From NCBI RefSeq assembly GCF_946221145.1, contig NZ_CAMIOH010000001.1, positions 1-57,744 of the forward strand: a stretch of 57,744 nt of DNA, in the 5' to 3' direction. Positions 26,259 through 34,727 of the stretch are shown here, piece by piece. Within the stretch, counting starts at the first letter, position 1; each line of letters starts with the position of its first letter. The position numbers and the translations under genes are program-made. The DNA is from an uncultured Paracoccus sp. GTDB lineage: Bacteria; Pseudomonadota; Alphaproteobacteria; Rhodobacterales; Rhodobacteraceae. Under the pieces are notes generated by a model that was not told where the DNA came from, did no database searches, and was given only the letters and a program-made list of their open reading frames with translations.

Positions 26259-27411
26259 GCAGCCGCCAGCCTGTCCAGGCGCCCGCCAGGCAGAAGGCGC
26301 CGAACACCCAGCCGGACAACGCCCCGGCCATGATCCCCGACAGCAGTACGCCCACCGTGCAGCCCAGCGACACCATCGCGCCGAAACCCAGCAGAAGCCC
26401 GCCGCCGAACAGGCGCGGCAGGTCGCGGGCCGGGGGAAGGGCGGGTTTCCAATCCCCGGCCAGCGTTGCCGACAGGGCCGAGGCCAGCACCATGCCCAAC
26501 ACGAACACCCCGTTGCGCGACAGAACGCTGTCCTTGATGGCCGTCGCGCAACCGGCAAAGCCGTCCAGCCCGTGCAGCACCATCGGCAACAGTCCGGCCC
26601 CGTCGGCGGCGGTCCGCGCCAGCGATCCCAGCTCGGCCGTGACGCCCAGCGGGCCGACCCGGAGATAGGCCAGCACCGCGATCCAGCCGACCAGAACGCC
26701 GCCCGTCACCGCAGGCCAACGCTGGCCCATGATCCGCCCCCAGGCCGTTCGGGCGGCAGGCTGATCGGGAAAGGGCGCGCGGCCGATCCACAGCGCCAGA
26801 CCCGCCAGCAGGCCCAGCGTCAGCGCCAATGCCCCGCCATGACCCAGCCATTGCGGCAGCCAGATCACCCGCGCCCGATGCAGATCGGCCAGATACAGGG
26901 TGTTCCAGGCGATGAACCCCAGACCGAATCCGCAGAACGCCCCGCCAAGCGCCACCAGCGATCCGAAGGCGCCTTCGCCCAGCCGATAGAGATGGGCCGA
27001 GACGCAGGATCCCGACAGCGCCATGCCGATGCCAAACAGGAACGCCCCGACCGCCAGCGTCACGGATACCGGCCCGACATGGGCGTCGGGCGGCAGCCGC
27101 CCGCCCGACGGATCGGGCAGCCAGGCGCCGAACACGGCGGCATAGCCGATGGCGCCCGTGGCAAGGGCCGCCAGGATGCCCAGCATCCCGCGCGGATCGC
27201 GATGGGCGAACCAGTCGCGGAAGATGCACCAGAAACAGAACCGGCTGCGTTGCAGCACCAGCCCGAACAGCGTCCCCAGCCCGAAGGACAGGGGCAGCGA
27301 CCGCCCCAGCCCGTCGCGTGCGGGCAGCAGCGTTGGAAGGATGGCAAGGGCGCCAAGCGCCAGGATGCCGATGGCCAGCCGGGACGGGCTGCGGGAAACG
27401 GACAGGATCAT
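26248..27411 (-). CDS. YeeE/YedE-family sulfur transporter (TsuA-like)
   Basis: A 387-residue polytopic membrane protein of the YeeE/YedE family, whose characterised member TsuA takes up thiosulfate through conserved cysteines. Cysteine motifs visible are RSRFCFWCIF, ALSGSCVSAHLYR, FAGCATA and SLGCTVG, spread across two repeats. The ATG at 27411 is the most conservative start; a longer frame reaches 27456 and the ribosome-binding site is weak. The gene is 63 bases downstream of an exported rhodanese on the same strand. Such pairs would deliver sulfane sulfur, so thiosulfate or a related compound is the expected substrate. Confidence 0.87.
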   Translation of the reverse strand: MILSVSRSPSRLAIGILALGALAILPTLLPARDGLGRSLPLSFGLGTLFGLVLQRSRFCFWCIFRDWFAHRDPRGMLGILAALATGAIGYAAVFGAWLPDPSGGRLPPDAHVGPVSVTLAVGAFLFGIGMALSGSCVSAHLYRLGEGAFGSLVALGGAFCGFGLGFIAWNTLYLADLHRARVIWLPQWLGHGGALALTLGLLAGLALWIGRAPFPDQPAARTAWGRIMGQRWPAVTGGVLVGWIAVLAYLRVGPLGVTAELGSLARTAADGAGLLPMVLHGLDGFAGCATAIKDSVLSRNGVFVLGMVLASALSATLAGDWKPALPPARDLPRLFGGGLLLGFGAMVSLGCTVGVLLSGIMAGALSGWVFGAFCLAGAWTGWRLRGR

Positions 27412-27474
27412 GATGCGCCGATGCAAGGAACCGGCCCGACGGGATCGGGCCGGCATGGGACAGGGGCAGGGCGG

Positions 27475-28395
27475 TTACTGGCCGGTCCAGACGGTTCCGG
27501 CCAGGTTCACCACCGGCACGCCGACCGCATTCCCGTATTCCGTCCAGGATCCGTCATAGTTCCTGACATCATAGCCCAGGATCTTCGACAGCGCGAACCA
27601 GGTGTGGCTGGACCGCTCGCCGATGCGGCAATAGGTGATCACGGGTTTCGATCCGTCGATCCCGGCCTTGGCGTAAAGCGCCTTGAGTTCGTCGGCGGGC
27701 TTGAAACGGCCATCCTCTTGCACGGCCTGCGACCAGGGCACGTTCACGGCATCGGGCACATGACCCGCGCGGATCGCGGTTTCCTGGAACCCCTCGGGGG
27801 CGATGATCTTGCCGGAATATTCGTCGGGCGACCGGATGTCCACGATGGCGTCGGATCCGGTCTCGGACGCCTTGACCACATCGGCCAGACGCGCGCGCAG
27901 GGCGGGATCGGCCTCCTCCAGGGCGATGGTGCCGGGCTGCGGCGCCGTTGGCGATGTCGCCAGCGGACGGCCCTCGGCCTCCCACAGCTTGCGGCCGCCG
28001 TCCAGCAGCTTGACGTTGTCCACGCCATAGCTGTCCAGCACCCAGGCCCCCCAGGCCGCGAACCAGTTGTTGGTGTCGCCATACAGGATGACGGTGCTGT
28101 CCTCGTTCACGCCCGCGGCGTGCAGCAGCGTTTGCAACTGGTCCCTGGACGCGATGTCGCGTTTCACCGGATCGACCAGATCGGTGTGCCAGACGACGTT
28201 GGTCGCGCCCTGGATATGGCCGCGCTCGTAGACGCCGGGATTCACGCTGACCTCGATCAGGCGGATCGACGGGTCGTCAAGATTGGCCTCCAGCCATTCG
28301 GTCGTGACCAGCGGCCCATCGGGCACCGCTGCCGCGACCGAGCTGGCGAAGGACAGGCCCGCAGCGGCGGACAGGAAGGTAAGGCGGGCGATCAT
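27475..28395 (-). CDS. Exported sulfurtransferase (rhodanese-like)
   Basis: A 306-residue protein with a signal peptide (MIARLTFLSAAAGLSFASSV, cleavage near VAAAVP) and two rhodanese domains. The first (about 30-140) lacks the catalytic cysteine. The second ends in CRIGERS with catalytic Cys256, the CRxGxR form seen in thiosulfate sulfurtransferases. LLDGGRKLWEAEG, in the linker, is also characteristic. It would act in the periplasm on thiosulfate or a persulfide donor. A CAGGAG ribosome-binding site precedes the ATG. It is transcribed ahead of the YeeE-like transporter, implying that the two work on the same sulfur compound. Confidence 0.9.
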   Translation of the reverse strand: MIARLTFLSAAAGLSFASSVAAAVPDGPLVTTEWLEANLDDPSIRLIEVSVNPGVYERGHIQGATNVVWHTDLVDPVKRDIASRDQLQTLLHAAGVNEDSTVILYGDTNNWFAAWGAWVLDSYGVDNVKLLDGGRKLWEAEGRPLATSPTAPQPGTIALEEADPALRARLADVVKASETGSDAIVDIRSPDEYSGKIIAPEGFQETAIRAGHVPDAVNVPWSQAVQEDGRFKPADELKALYAKAGIDGSKPVITYCRIGERSSHTWFALSKILGYDVRNYDGSWTEYGNAVGVPVVNLAGTVWTGQ

Positions 28396-28716
28396 GCAGG
28401 GCTCCTGATGAAATCTCGATCAACATGGTCATGATTCATGACGGCGCGCGTGATCTCAAGGAAACAGTCGGATCGAAAATCGGCCTCGAAGAACACCGTT
28501 CTTCTCTTGGGTGGCTGGTTGACAGCCAATCCGTCGCGAGGCGTGAAATGCCTGCCAGTCGGAGATGAATTTCCCCTTTTCGTCCCGCCCGTCGTTGCCA
28601 TTACAGAATGTGATGCGGATCTGCCTGTCGCGCTGCTGGGCTGATCGGACGCGTTGGATCAGGACGGCGTCACCAGGGGCGCTGCAGATCTGGCATGGTG
28701 CCCTTTCAGGCCAGTG
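28396..28716. other. Intergenic region with no recognisable gene
   Basis: Lies between the start of the sulfurtransferase gene and the terminator of nrdJ. The left end must contain the sulfurtransferase promoter. Open frames of under 70 codons on both strands resemble no family. A TTGACA-like hexamer occurs at about 28517 on the plus strand, without a convincing partner. Confidence 0.45.
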
Positions 28717-28748
28717 AAAAACCCCGCCGCGATGGATCGCGGCGGGGT
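28717..28748 (-). terminator. Intrinsic terminator of nrdJ
   Basis: ACCCCGCCGCGA (28721-28732) and TCGCGGCGGGGT (28737-28748) form a strong stem around TGGA. On the minus strand it is followed by TTTTC, so it is a good rho-independent terminator 8 bases beyond the nrdJ stop. Confidence 0.85.
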
Positions 28749-28755
28749 GGGCGTG

Positions 28756-31700
28756 TCAGCTGCACCCGCTGGTGCCGCCGCAGGTGTTGCACTTCATGCA
28801 TGTCCCGTTGCGCACCAAGGTGTAATTCCCGCATTCGCCGCAGGGATCGCCCTCGTATCCCTGCATCCGGGCCTTGGCGCGCAGGTCCATGGCGCCGGGT
28901 TCGGCCGTCATGATCGCCGTGGTGGATACCCCCGATTGCAGCACCATCAGATCCTGGGGCAGGCGCTTGCGCAGATACCCCGCGCTGCTGATCTGCTTCA
29001 GCATGGTCAGCGACTTCAGCTCGGCCTGTTCGCTGACCGGGGCGACGTTCAGCCCCTCGCGCTCGCCGCCGCCCATGTCGTCGAAGCGGGCGCCCTCGGG
29101 TTTCACATGGGCCAGGTCGGTGCGGTCCAGATAGCTGACGGCCAGTTCGCGGAACACGTAATCCAGGATCGAGGTCGCGTTCTTGATGCTGTCATTGCCC
29201 TGCACCATGCCCGCCGGTTCAAAGCGGGTGAAGGTGAAGGCGTCCACGAATTCCTCGAGCGGGACGCCATATTGCAGGCCCACCGACACGGCGATGGCGA
29301 AATTGTTCATCATCGCCCGGAAGCCCGCGCCTTCCTTGTGCATGTCGATGAAGATCTCGCCCAGGGCGCCGTCGTCATATTCGCCGGTGCGCAGATAGAC
29401 CTTGTGCCCGCCGACGATGGCCTTTTGGGTATAGCCCTTGCGGCGCTGCGGCAGTTTCTCGCGGTGGCTGCGCACGGCCTCCTTGACGATGATGCGTTCG
29501 ACGATCTTTTCGGCGATGACGGCGGCCTTTTCCTGCGCGCTGCCGCTGGCCAGGATCTCCTCGGCCTCTTCGTCGTCCTGGACCAGGGCGGCAGCCAGCG
29601 GTTGCGACAGCTTGGATCCGTCGCGATACAGCGCATTGGCCTTGATCCCCAGCGACCAGGACAGTTCATAGGCCGCAAGCGCGTCGGCGATCGTGGCGCT
29701 GTTGGGCATGTTGATGGTCTTGGAAATCGCGCCCGAGATGAAGGACTGCGCCGCCGCCATCATGCGGATATGGCTGTCCACCGACAGGTAACGCGTGCCC
29801 GTCTTGCCGCAGGCATTGGCGCAATCGAAGACCGGCAGGTGTTCGGTGCGCAGATGCGGCGCGCCTTCCAGCGTCATCGTGCCGCAGACATGATCGTTGG
29901 CGGCGTCGATCTGGGCCTTGGTGAATCCCAGATGCCGCAGCAGATCGAAGGTCGGATCGGCCAGCTTGCCCGCCGGGATGCCCAGGGTGCCCTTGCAGAA
30001 ATCCTCGCCCAGGGTCCACTGGTTGAAGACGAAGCGGATGTCGAAGGCCGTGGCAAGCGCGGCCTCGATCTTGTCGATCTCGGCCAGGCCGAAGCCGTGG
30101 CCCGCAAGCGCGGTGTGGTTGATCGCCGGACAGTTGCCAAGGCTGGCATGGCCCACGGCATAGGCGACGATTTCTTCGATCTGCGCGGGGCCGTAGCCCA
30201 GCTTGGTCAGCGCCGCAGGCACCGACTGGTTGATGATCTTGAAATAACCGCCGCCCGCCAGCTTCTTGAACTTGACCAGGGCAAAGTCCGGCTCGATCCC
30301 GGTGGTGTCGCAATCCATCACCAGACCGATGGTGCCGGTCGGCGCGATCACCGTGACCTGGGCGTTGCGAAAGCCGTGATCCTCGCCTTCGGTCAGGGCC
30401 TGGTCCCAGGCCTGGCGGGCAATGGCGACAAGGCGGGCGTCGGGGCAGTTGTCGGCGTCCAGTTCGACCGGGGCGACATTCACGCCCTGATAGGCGCCGG
30501 TGCCATGGGCCGCCGCGCGGTGGTTGCGGATCACCCGCAGCATATGGTCGGCATTGCGCACATAACCGGGAAAGGCGCCCAGTTCGGCCGCCATCTCGGC
30601 GCTTGTTCCATAGGCCACGCCGGTCATGATCGCCGTCAGCGCGCCGCACAGCGCCCGGCCCTCGTCGCTGTCATAGCCCAGGCCCATGTTCATCAGCAGG
30701 CCGCCGATATTGGCATAGCCCAGGCCCAGCGTGCGGAAGTCATAGCTGCGCTGCGCGATCTCGCGCGACGGGAATTGCGCCATCAGCACGCTGATTTCCA
30801 GCGTCACGGTCCACAGCCGGGTGGCGTGGACATAGGCGTCGGCATCGAACCGGCCATCCGCGAAGAAGGTCAGCAGGTTCATCGACGCCAGATTGCAGGC
30901 GGTGTCGTCCAGGAACATGTATTCGCTGCACGGGTTCGATCCGCGGATCGGCCCGTCCGCCGGGCAGGTGTGCCAGGCGTTCACCGTGTCGTGGAACTGG
31001 ATGCCGGGATCGGCGCAGGCCCAGGCGGCATGGCCGACCTGATCCCACAGTTCGCGCGCGCTGACCGTGCGGGCGACCGTGCCATCGGTGCGGCGCAGCA
31101 GCTCCCACGGGGCGTCGTCGCGCACCGCTTGCAGGAACGCATCCGTCACCCGGACCGAGTTGTTGGAATTCTGGCCCGAGACGCTGACATAAGCCTCGGA
31201 ATCCCAGTCGGTGTCATAGGTCGGGAATTCGATGCTGCCAAATCCCTGGCGGGCATATTGCAGCACCCGGTTGACATAGGTGTCCGGGATCATCGCCCGC
31301 CTGGCGGCGCGGATCGCCGCTTTCAGCGCCGGGTTCGCCGCCGGATCGGTGCTGCCGCCCTCGCGGATGGCCGCGAAAATGTCGTTCAGCCGCGCCTCAT
31401 GCGCCTTGGATCCGGCGACAAGGGATGCGACCTTCTGTTCCTCGATCACCTTCCAGTTGATGAAGGCTTCGATGTCGGGGTGATCCATGTCGCAGATCAC
31501 CATCTTGGCCGCGCGGCGCGTGGTGCCGCCCGACTTGATCGCGCCAGCCGCCCGGTCGCCGATCTTCAGAAACCCCATCAACCCGCTGGACTTGCCGCCG
31601 CCGGACAGCCGCTCGCCCTCGCCGCGCAGCGACGAAAAGTTGGTGCCGGTGCCCGATCCGTATTTGAACAGCCGCGCCTCGCGCACCCACAGGTCCATGA

Positions 31701-32340
31701 TGCCGCCGTCGTTCACCAGATCGTCGCTGACCGACTGGATGAAGCAGGCATGGGGCTGGGGGTGTTCATAGGCGCTGTCGGATTTGACAAGCTGGCCGGT
31801 CTTGTAATCGACATAGAAATGCCCCTGCGACGGGCCGTCGATGCCATAGGCCCAATGCAGCCCGGTATTGAACCATTGCGGGCTGTTCGGCGCGGCCATC
31901 TGGCGCGCCAGCATGAAGCGCATCTCGTCATGATAGGCGCGGGCGTCTTCTTCGTTGGAAAAATACCCGCCTTTCCAGCCCCAGTATGCCCAGGCCCCGG
32001 CCAGCCGGTCAAAGACCTGCCGGGCACTGGTTTCACCGCCAAAGCGCTGATCCTCGGGCAGGGCGGCCAGGGCCTGATCGTCGGCCACGCTGCGCCACAG
32101 GAAGTCGGGCACGCCCTTTTCCTTCACGCGCTTCAGCACCGCCGGGACACCCGCCTTGCGGAAGTATTTCTGGGCGATCACGTCGCTGGCGACCTGGCTC
32201 CAGCCCTCGGGGATCTCCACGGAATCGTTGTGGAACACGATCGTGCCATCGGGATTGCGGATCTCGCTGGTGGTCGTGGCAAAGGCGATGTCGCCATATG
32301 CGCCCCCGGCTGGGGTGGTAAAACGCCGTTCGATCTTCAT
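28756..32340 (-). CDS. nrdJ: Adenosylcobalamin-dependent (class II) ribonucleotide reductase
   Basis: A 1194-residue class II reductase that makes deoxyribonucleotides with coenzyme B12 and without oxygen dependence. Features include FNTGLHWAYGIDGPSQGHFY, the phosphate-binding RGSNPCSEYMFLDDTACNLA containing an active-site cysteine, and YYDTD-like substrate residues. The long C-terminal part ends in a zinc-ribbon-like CGECGNYTLVRNGTC-MKCNTCGG segment, typical of this alphaproteobacterial type; the terminal cysteines also re-reduce the active site. The ATG at 32340 has AAAGGG upstream; a longer frame to 32418 has none. No B12 riboswitch or clear NrdR box was seen upstream; two DnaA-box-like sites are present. 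Confidence 0.95.
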   Translation of the reverse strand: MKIERRFTTPAGGAYGDIAFATTTSEIRNPDGTIVFHNDSVEIPEGWSQVASDVIAQKYFRKAGVPAVLKRVKEKGVPDFLWRSVADDQALAALPEDQRFGGETSARQVFDRLAGAWAYWGWKGGYFSNEEDARAYHDEMRFMLARQMAAPNSPQWFNTGLHWAYGIDGPSQGHFYVDYKTGQLVKSDSAYEHPQPHACFIQSVSDDLVNDGGIMDLWVREARLFKYGSGTGTNFSSLRGEGERLSGGGKSSGLMGFLKIGDRAAGAIKSGGTTRRAAKMVICDMDHPDIEAFINWKVIEEQKVASLVAGSKAHEARLNDIFAAIREGGSTDPAANPALKAAIRAARRAMIPDTYVNRVLQYARQGFGSIEFPTYDTDWDSEAYVSVSGQNSNNSVRVTDAFLQAVRDDAPWELLRRTDGTVARTVSARELWDQVGHAAWACADPGIQFHDTVNAWHTCPADGPIRGSNPCSEYMFLDDTACNLASMNLLTFFADGRFDADAYVHATRLWTVTLEISVLMAQFPSREIAQRSYDFRTLGLGYANIGGLLMNMGLGYDSDEGRALCGALTAIMTGVAYGTSAEMAAELGAFPGYVRNADHMLRVIRNHRAAAHGTGAYQGVNVAPVELDADNCPDARLVAIARQAWDQALTEGEDHGFRNAQVTVIAPTGTIGLVMDCDTTGIEPDFALVKFKKLAGGGYFKIINQSVPAALTKLGYGPAQIEEIVAYAVGHASLGNCPAINHTALAGHGFGLAEIDKIEAALATAFDIRFVFNQWTLGEDFCKGTLGIPAGKLADPTFDLLRHLGFTKAQIDAANDHVCGTMTLEGAPHLRTEHLPVFDCANACGKTGTRYLSVDSHIRMMAAAQSFISGAISKTINMPNSATIADALAAYELSWSLGIKANALYRDGSKLSQPLAAALVQDDEEAEEILASGSAQEKAAVIAEKIVERIIVKEAVRSHREKLPQRRKGYTQKAIVGGHKVYLRTGEYDDGALGEIFIDMHKEGAGFRAMMNNFAIAVSVGLQYGVPLEEFVDAFTFTRFEPAGMVQGNDSIKNATSILDYVFRELAVSYLDRTDLAHVKPEGARFDDMGGGEREGLNVAPVSEQAELKSLTMLKQISSAGYLRKRLPQDLMVLQSGVSTTAIMTAEPGAMDLRAKARMQGYEGDPCGECGNYTLVRNGTCMKCNTCGGTSGCS

Positions 32341-32571
32341 GCCCGTGGCCCTTTCATGTCGTCGTCCCTGATCCGCGACCTGCGCCACGCGGCAAAAGCC
32401 GCCCCCTTGCCGCAGCAATGGGTTCGGACCGCCCGACGGCGCCCGATCAGTCGAAAATCGCGAAGCGACGGGTCTTGGTGATTATCGCTCACCTGCCACC
32501 ACATCTGGTATGACCAACGCCGCAGACCACAAAATTGATCCTATTCAATACCGGATGCAACGATTCTTATC

Positions 32572-32580
32572 TGTGGATAA
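32572..32580 (-). promoter_or_regulatory. DnaA-box match (perfect TTATCCACA) upstream of nrdJ
   Basis: The minus strand reads TTATCCACA, an exact match to the DnaA consensus, 232 bases upstream of the nrdJ start. DnaA boxes control nrdAB in Escherichia coli; a similar role here is a hypothesis. Confidence 0.5.
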
Positions 32581-32720
32581 CCGCCAGGGCGTGGTTGACT
32601 CGGGCGGTGACACATCGCCCGCAGATTCGCGCACAGCCATCGGCAGGCAGCACCGGTCAACATGACAGAGAAAAGATTATCTTAATCAATAACAATATCT
32701 TGCCAGATGGTGTCCCCTGT

Positions 32721-32729
32721 CTATCCACA
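32721..32729 (+). promoter_or_regulatory. DnaA-box-like site (one mismatch) upstream of nrdJ
   Basis: CTATCCACA on the plus strand differs from the DnaA consensus at the first base only. It lies about 140 bases from the perfect box and in opposite orientation. An AT-rich stretch (about 32665-32705) lies between them. Confidence 0.4.
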
Positions 32730-32754
32730 GGGTTGTCCCAAAAGTCGCCAGCTG

Positions 32755-32777
32755 GTTTTGCACAGCTGATGCAAAAC
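32755..32777. repeat. 8-bp inverted repeat downstream of fthC
   Basis: GTTTTGCA and TGCAAAAC form a perfect inverted repeat around a 7-base spacer, 20 bases after the stop of the 5-formyl-THF cyclo-ligase gene. It could be an operator or a weak terminator; the stem is AT-rich and no T tract follows. Confidence 0.4.
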
Positions 32778-32796
32778 TGCCACGAATGGGCGCGGA

Positions 32797-33342
32797 TCAG
32801 CGCAGGGGCCGAAACGTGTCCCGGTCGGTGACGATCAGGTCCAGTGGCTGATCGAACCGGTCCGCCGGGATGTCGGGCAATTCTTGGACGGCGAAGGCCA
32901 GGCCGATGGCGATGGCGGGACCGGATTCGCGCAGCAATTGCAGGGTGCGGTCGTAATACCCGCCGCCATAGCCGATCCGGTTCCCGCGCATATCGAAGCC
33001 CGCCAGCGGCACGATCAGCACATCGGGCCGCAGGTCCGGCTGCGAATCAGGCGGATGGGACGTGCCGAAGGGACCGGGTACCAGCGGCTCGCCCGCCCAG
33101 CGGCGAAAGACCAGCGGCACCGCGCGGCCGGGCACCACCGGCAGGCAAACCGGGCCGTCATGCGCGGCCATCGCGGGCAGGGGGTCGGCCTCGCCCCGCA
33201 TCGGCCAATAGCCCGACAGGACCGCCCCCCGATGCGGCGCGAGAGCGGCGGTCAGGTGGCGGGTCAGCGCGTCCTGATCGCCGCCGGCCGCACGGGCGGC
33301 CAGGGCGCGGGCGCGCAGGGCGGATTTGTCGGCGGCGATCAC
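32797..33342 (-). CDS. 5-formyltetrahydrofolate cyclo-ligase
   Basis: A 181-residue enzyme that converts 5-formyl-THF to 5,10-methenyl-THF with ATP, keeping the folate pool usable. The C-terminal GNRIGYGGGYYDRTL is the family signature (phosphate-binding glycines). The N-terminal K-x-x-x-R segment (KSALRARALAARAA) and SGYWPMRGEADPLP also fit. The start overlaps the mgtE stop as ATGA, so it is the last gene of a hisN-mgtE-cyclo-ligase operon. Length is normal for the family. Confidence 0.92.
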   Translation of the reverse strand: MIAADKSALRARALAARAAGGDQDALTRHLTAALAPHRGAVLSGYWPMRGEADPLPAMAAHDGPVCLPVVPGRAVPLVFRRWAGEPLVPGPFGTSHPPDSQPDLRPDVLIVPLAGFDMRGNRIGYGGGYYDRTLQLLRESGPAIAIGLAFAVQELPDIPADRFDQPLDLIVTDRDTFRPLR

Positions 33343-34727
33343 AGCAGGATCACGGTGGCCAGCCCCAGAAAGGCAAAGAAGCCCATCACATCGGTCATCG
33401 TGGTCACGAAGGTGCCCGAGGCCAAAGCCGGGTCCAGCCCCAGCTTGTCCAGCGTCAGCGGCACCAGCACGCCCCCCAGGGCCGCCACGATCTGGTTCAC
33501 CACCATCGCCGCCCCCAGCACCACGCCCAGACGGATGTCGCCGAAGATCAACGTTCCGGCAATGCCCAGGATCAGCGCCAGCCCCAGGCCATTCAGCATC
33601 CCGGCCAGCAATTCGCGCATCACCACGCGCCGCGCGTTGGACCGGTTCAGGTCGCGCGTGGCCAGGCCCCGGACGGCGACGGCCAGCGACTGCGTTCCGG
33701 CAATCCCGCCGGTCGAGGCGACGATCGGCATCAGCGCGGCAAGCGCCACCAGCGTGGCGATGGTATTTTCGAACATCGAAATGACCACCGCCGACAGCGA
33801 GGCCGTGAACAGGTTCACGACCAGCCAGGGCAGGCGCTGCCGCGCGGTGGCAAAGGCGCCGTCGGTGACATGGCTTTCATCGCCCACGCCCGCCAGGCGC
33901 AGGATGTCCTCCTCGTGTTCCTCGTCCAGGACGGCCATGGCGTCGTCGATGGTGATGATGCCCACCAGCCGGTCGTCGCGGTCCACCACCGGGGCCGAGA
34001 TCAGGTGATACTGGTTGAAGACATAGGCCACGTCCGCCTCCTCGGCAAAGGCGCTGAGGGTGCGGAAGCTGTCCTCGGTGATGTCGCGCAGGGGCGTGGC
34101 GGGGCTGGAGGCCAGCAGCCGGCCCAGCGTGACATAGCCCAGCGGATGACGGCGCGGATCGACCAGGACGATGTGGTAGAACTGTTCGGGCAGCCATTCT
34201 TCGGATTGCAGAAAGGCGATCGCCTCGCCCACGGTCCAGTGCTCGGGGGCGGTCACGACCTCGGACTGCATCAGGCGGCCGGCGGAATATTCGGGATAGG
34301 CCAGCGACTGCTGAACGGCGGCGCGGTCGGTCGCGTCCAGGGCGGCCAGGATTTCGGCCCGGTCCGGCTCGTCCATGTCCTCGACCAGATCGACCACGTC
34401 GTCGCTGTCCATTTCGCGGACGGCTTCGGCCAGAACCTCGCGGGGCAGCTGGTCGATCACCTCTTCGCGGATCGAATCGTCGATCTCGGACAGGATCTCG
34501 CCGTCGATCTCTCCGCTGTACAATGCCAGGAAGGCGCGGCGCTTGGCCGGATCCAGACGCTCGATGATGTCGGCGATGTCGGCGCCGTGCATCGGCTCCA
34601 GCAGGGTGTTCAGGCTGGACGCGTCGCCCGCCTCGATGGCGGCGTCGATCTGGTCCAGAAGCGCGCGCCGGGGCAGGTATTCATCCTCGGACGGGTGGTC
34701 GTCGGGCAGGGTGGCGGGATCGGTCAT
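33339..34727 (-). CDS. mgtE: Magnesium transporter MgtE
   Basis: A 462-residue Mg2+ channel. An acidic N-terminal superhelical domain (HGADIADIIERLDPAKRRAF) is followed by a CBS pair (about 140-260; the stretch with DEVVTAPEHWTV-like sequence and VGIITIDDAMAVLDEEHEED) and five hydrophobic segments. GGIAGTQSLAVAVRGLA in the membrane part is the conserved pore motif. It acts in the inner membrane and is gated by cytoplasmic Mg2+ through the N and CBS domains. It shares ATGA overlaps with the genes on both sides, so it is translationally coupled to hisN and the cyclo-ligase. Confidence 0.94.
   Translation of the reverse strand: MTDPATLPDDHPSEDEYLPRRALLDQIDAAIEAGDASSLNTLLEPMHGADIADIIERLDPAKRRAFLALYSGEIDGEILSEIDDSIREEVIDQLPREVLAEAVREMDSDDVVDLVEDMDEPDRAEILAALDATDRAAVQQSLAYPEYSAGRLMQSEVVTAPEHWTVGEAIAFLQSEEWLPEQFYHIVLVDPRRHPLGYVTLGRLLASSPATPLRDITEDSFRTLSAFAEEADVAYVFNQYHLISAPVVDRDDRLVGIITIDDAMAVLDEEHEEDILRLAGVGDESHVTDGAFATARQRLPWLVVNLFTASLSAVVISMFENTIATLVALAALMPIVASTGGIAGTQSLAVAVRGLATRDLNRSNARRVVMRELLAGMLNGLGLALILGIAGTLIFGDIRLGVVLGAAMVVNQIVAALGGVLVPLTLDKLGLDPALASGTFVTTMTDVMGFFAFLGLATVILL

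Noticed and set aside
28654..32481. A 1275-codon open frame on the plus strand
   Set aside because: It is the exact antisense shadow of nrdJ in GC-rich DNA; its translation has no recognisable domains.
32572..32729. Possible replication origin (DnaA boxes plus AT-rich patch)
   Set aside because: Only one perfect and one imperfect box are present, with no DnaA/ParAB/hemE context, so a regulatory role is the smaller claim.
32341..32797. Cobalamin riboswitch before nrdJ
   Set aside because: No B12-box core could be found in this leader.
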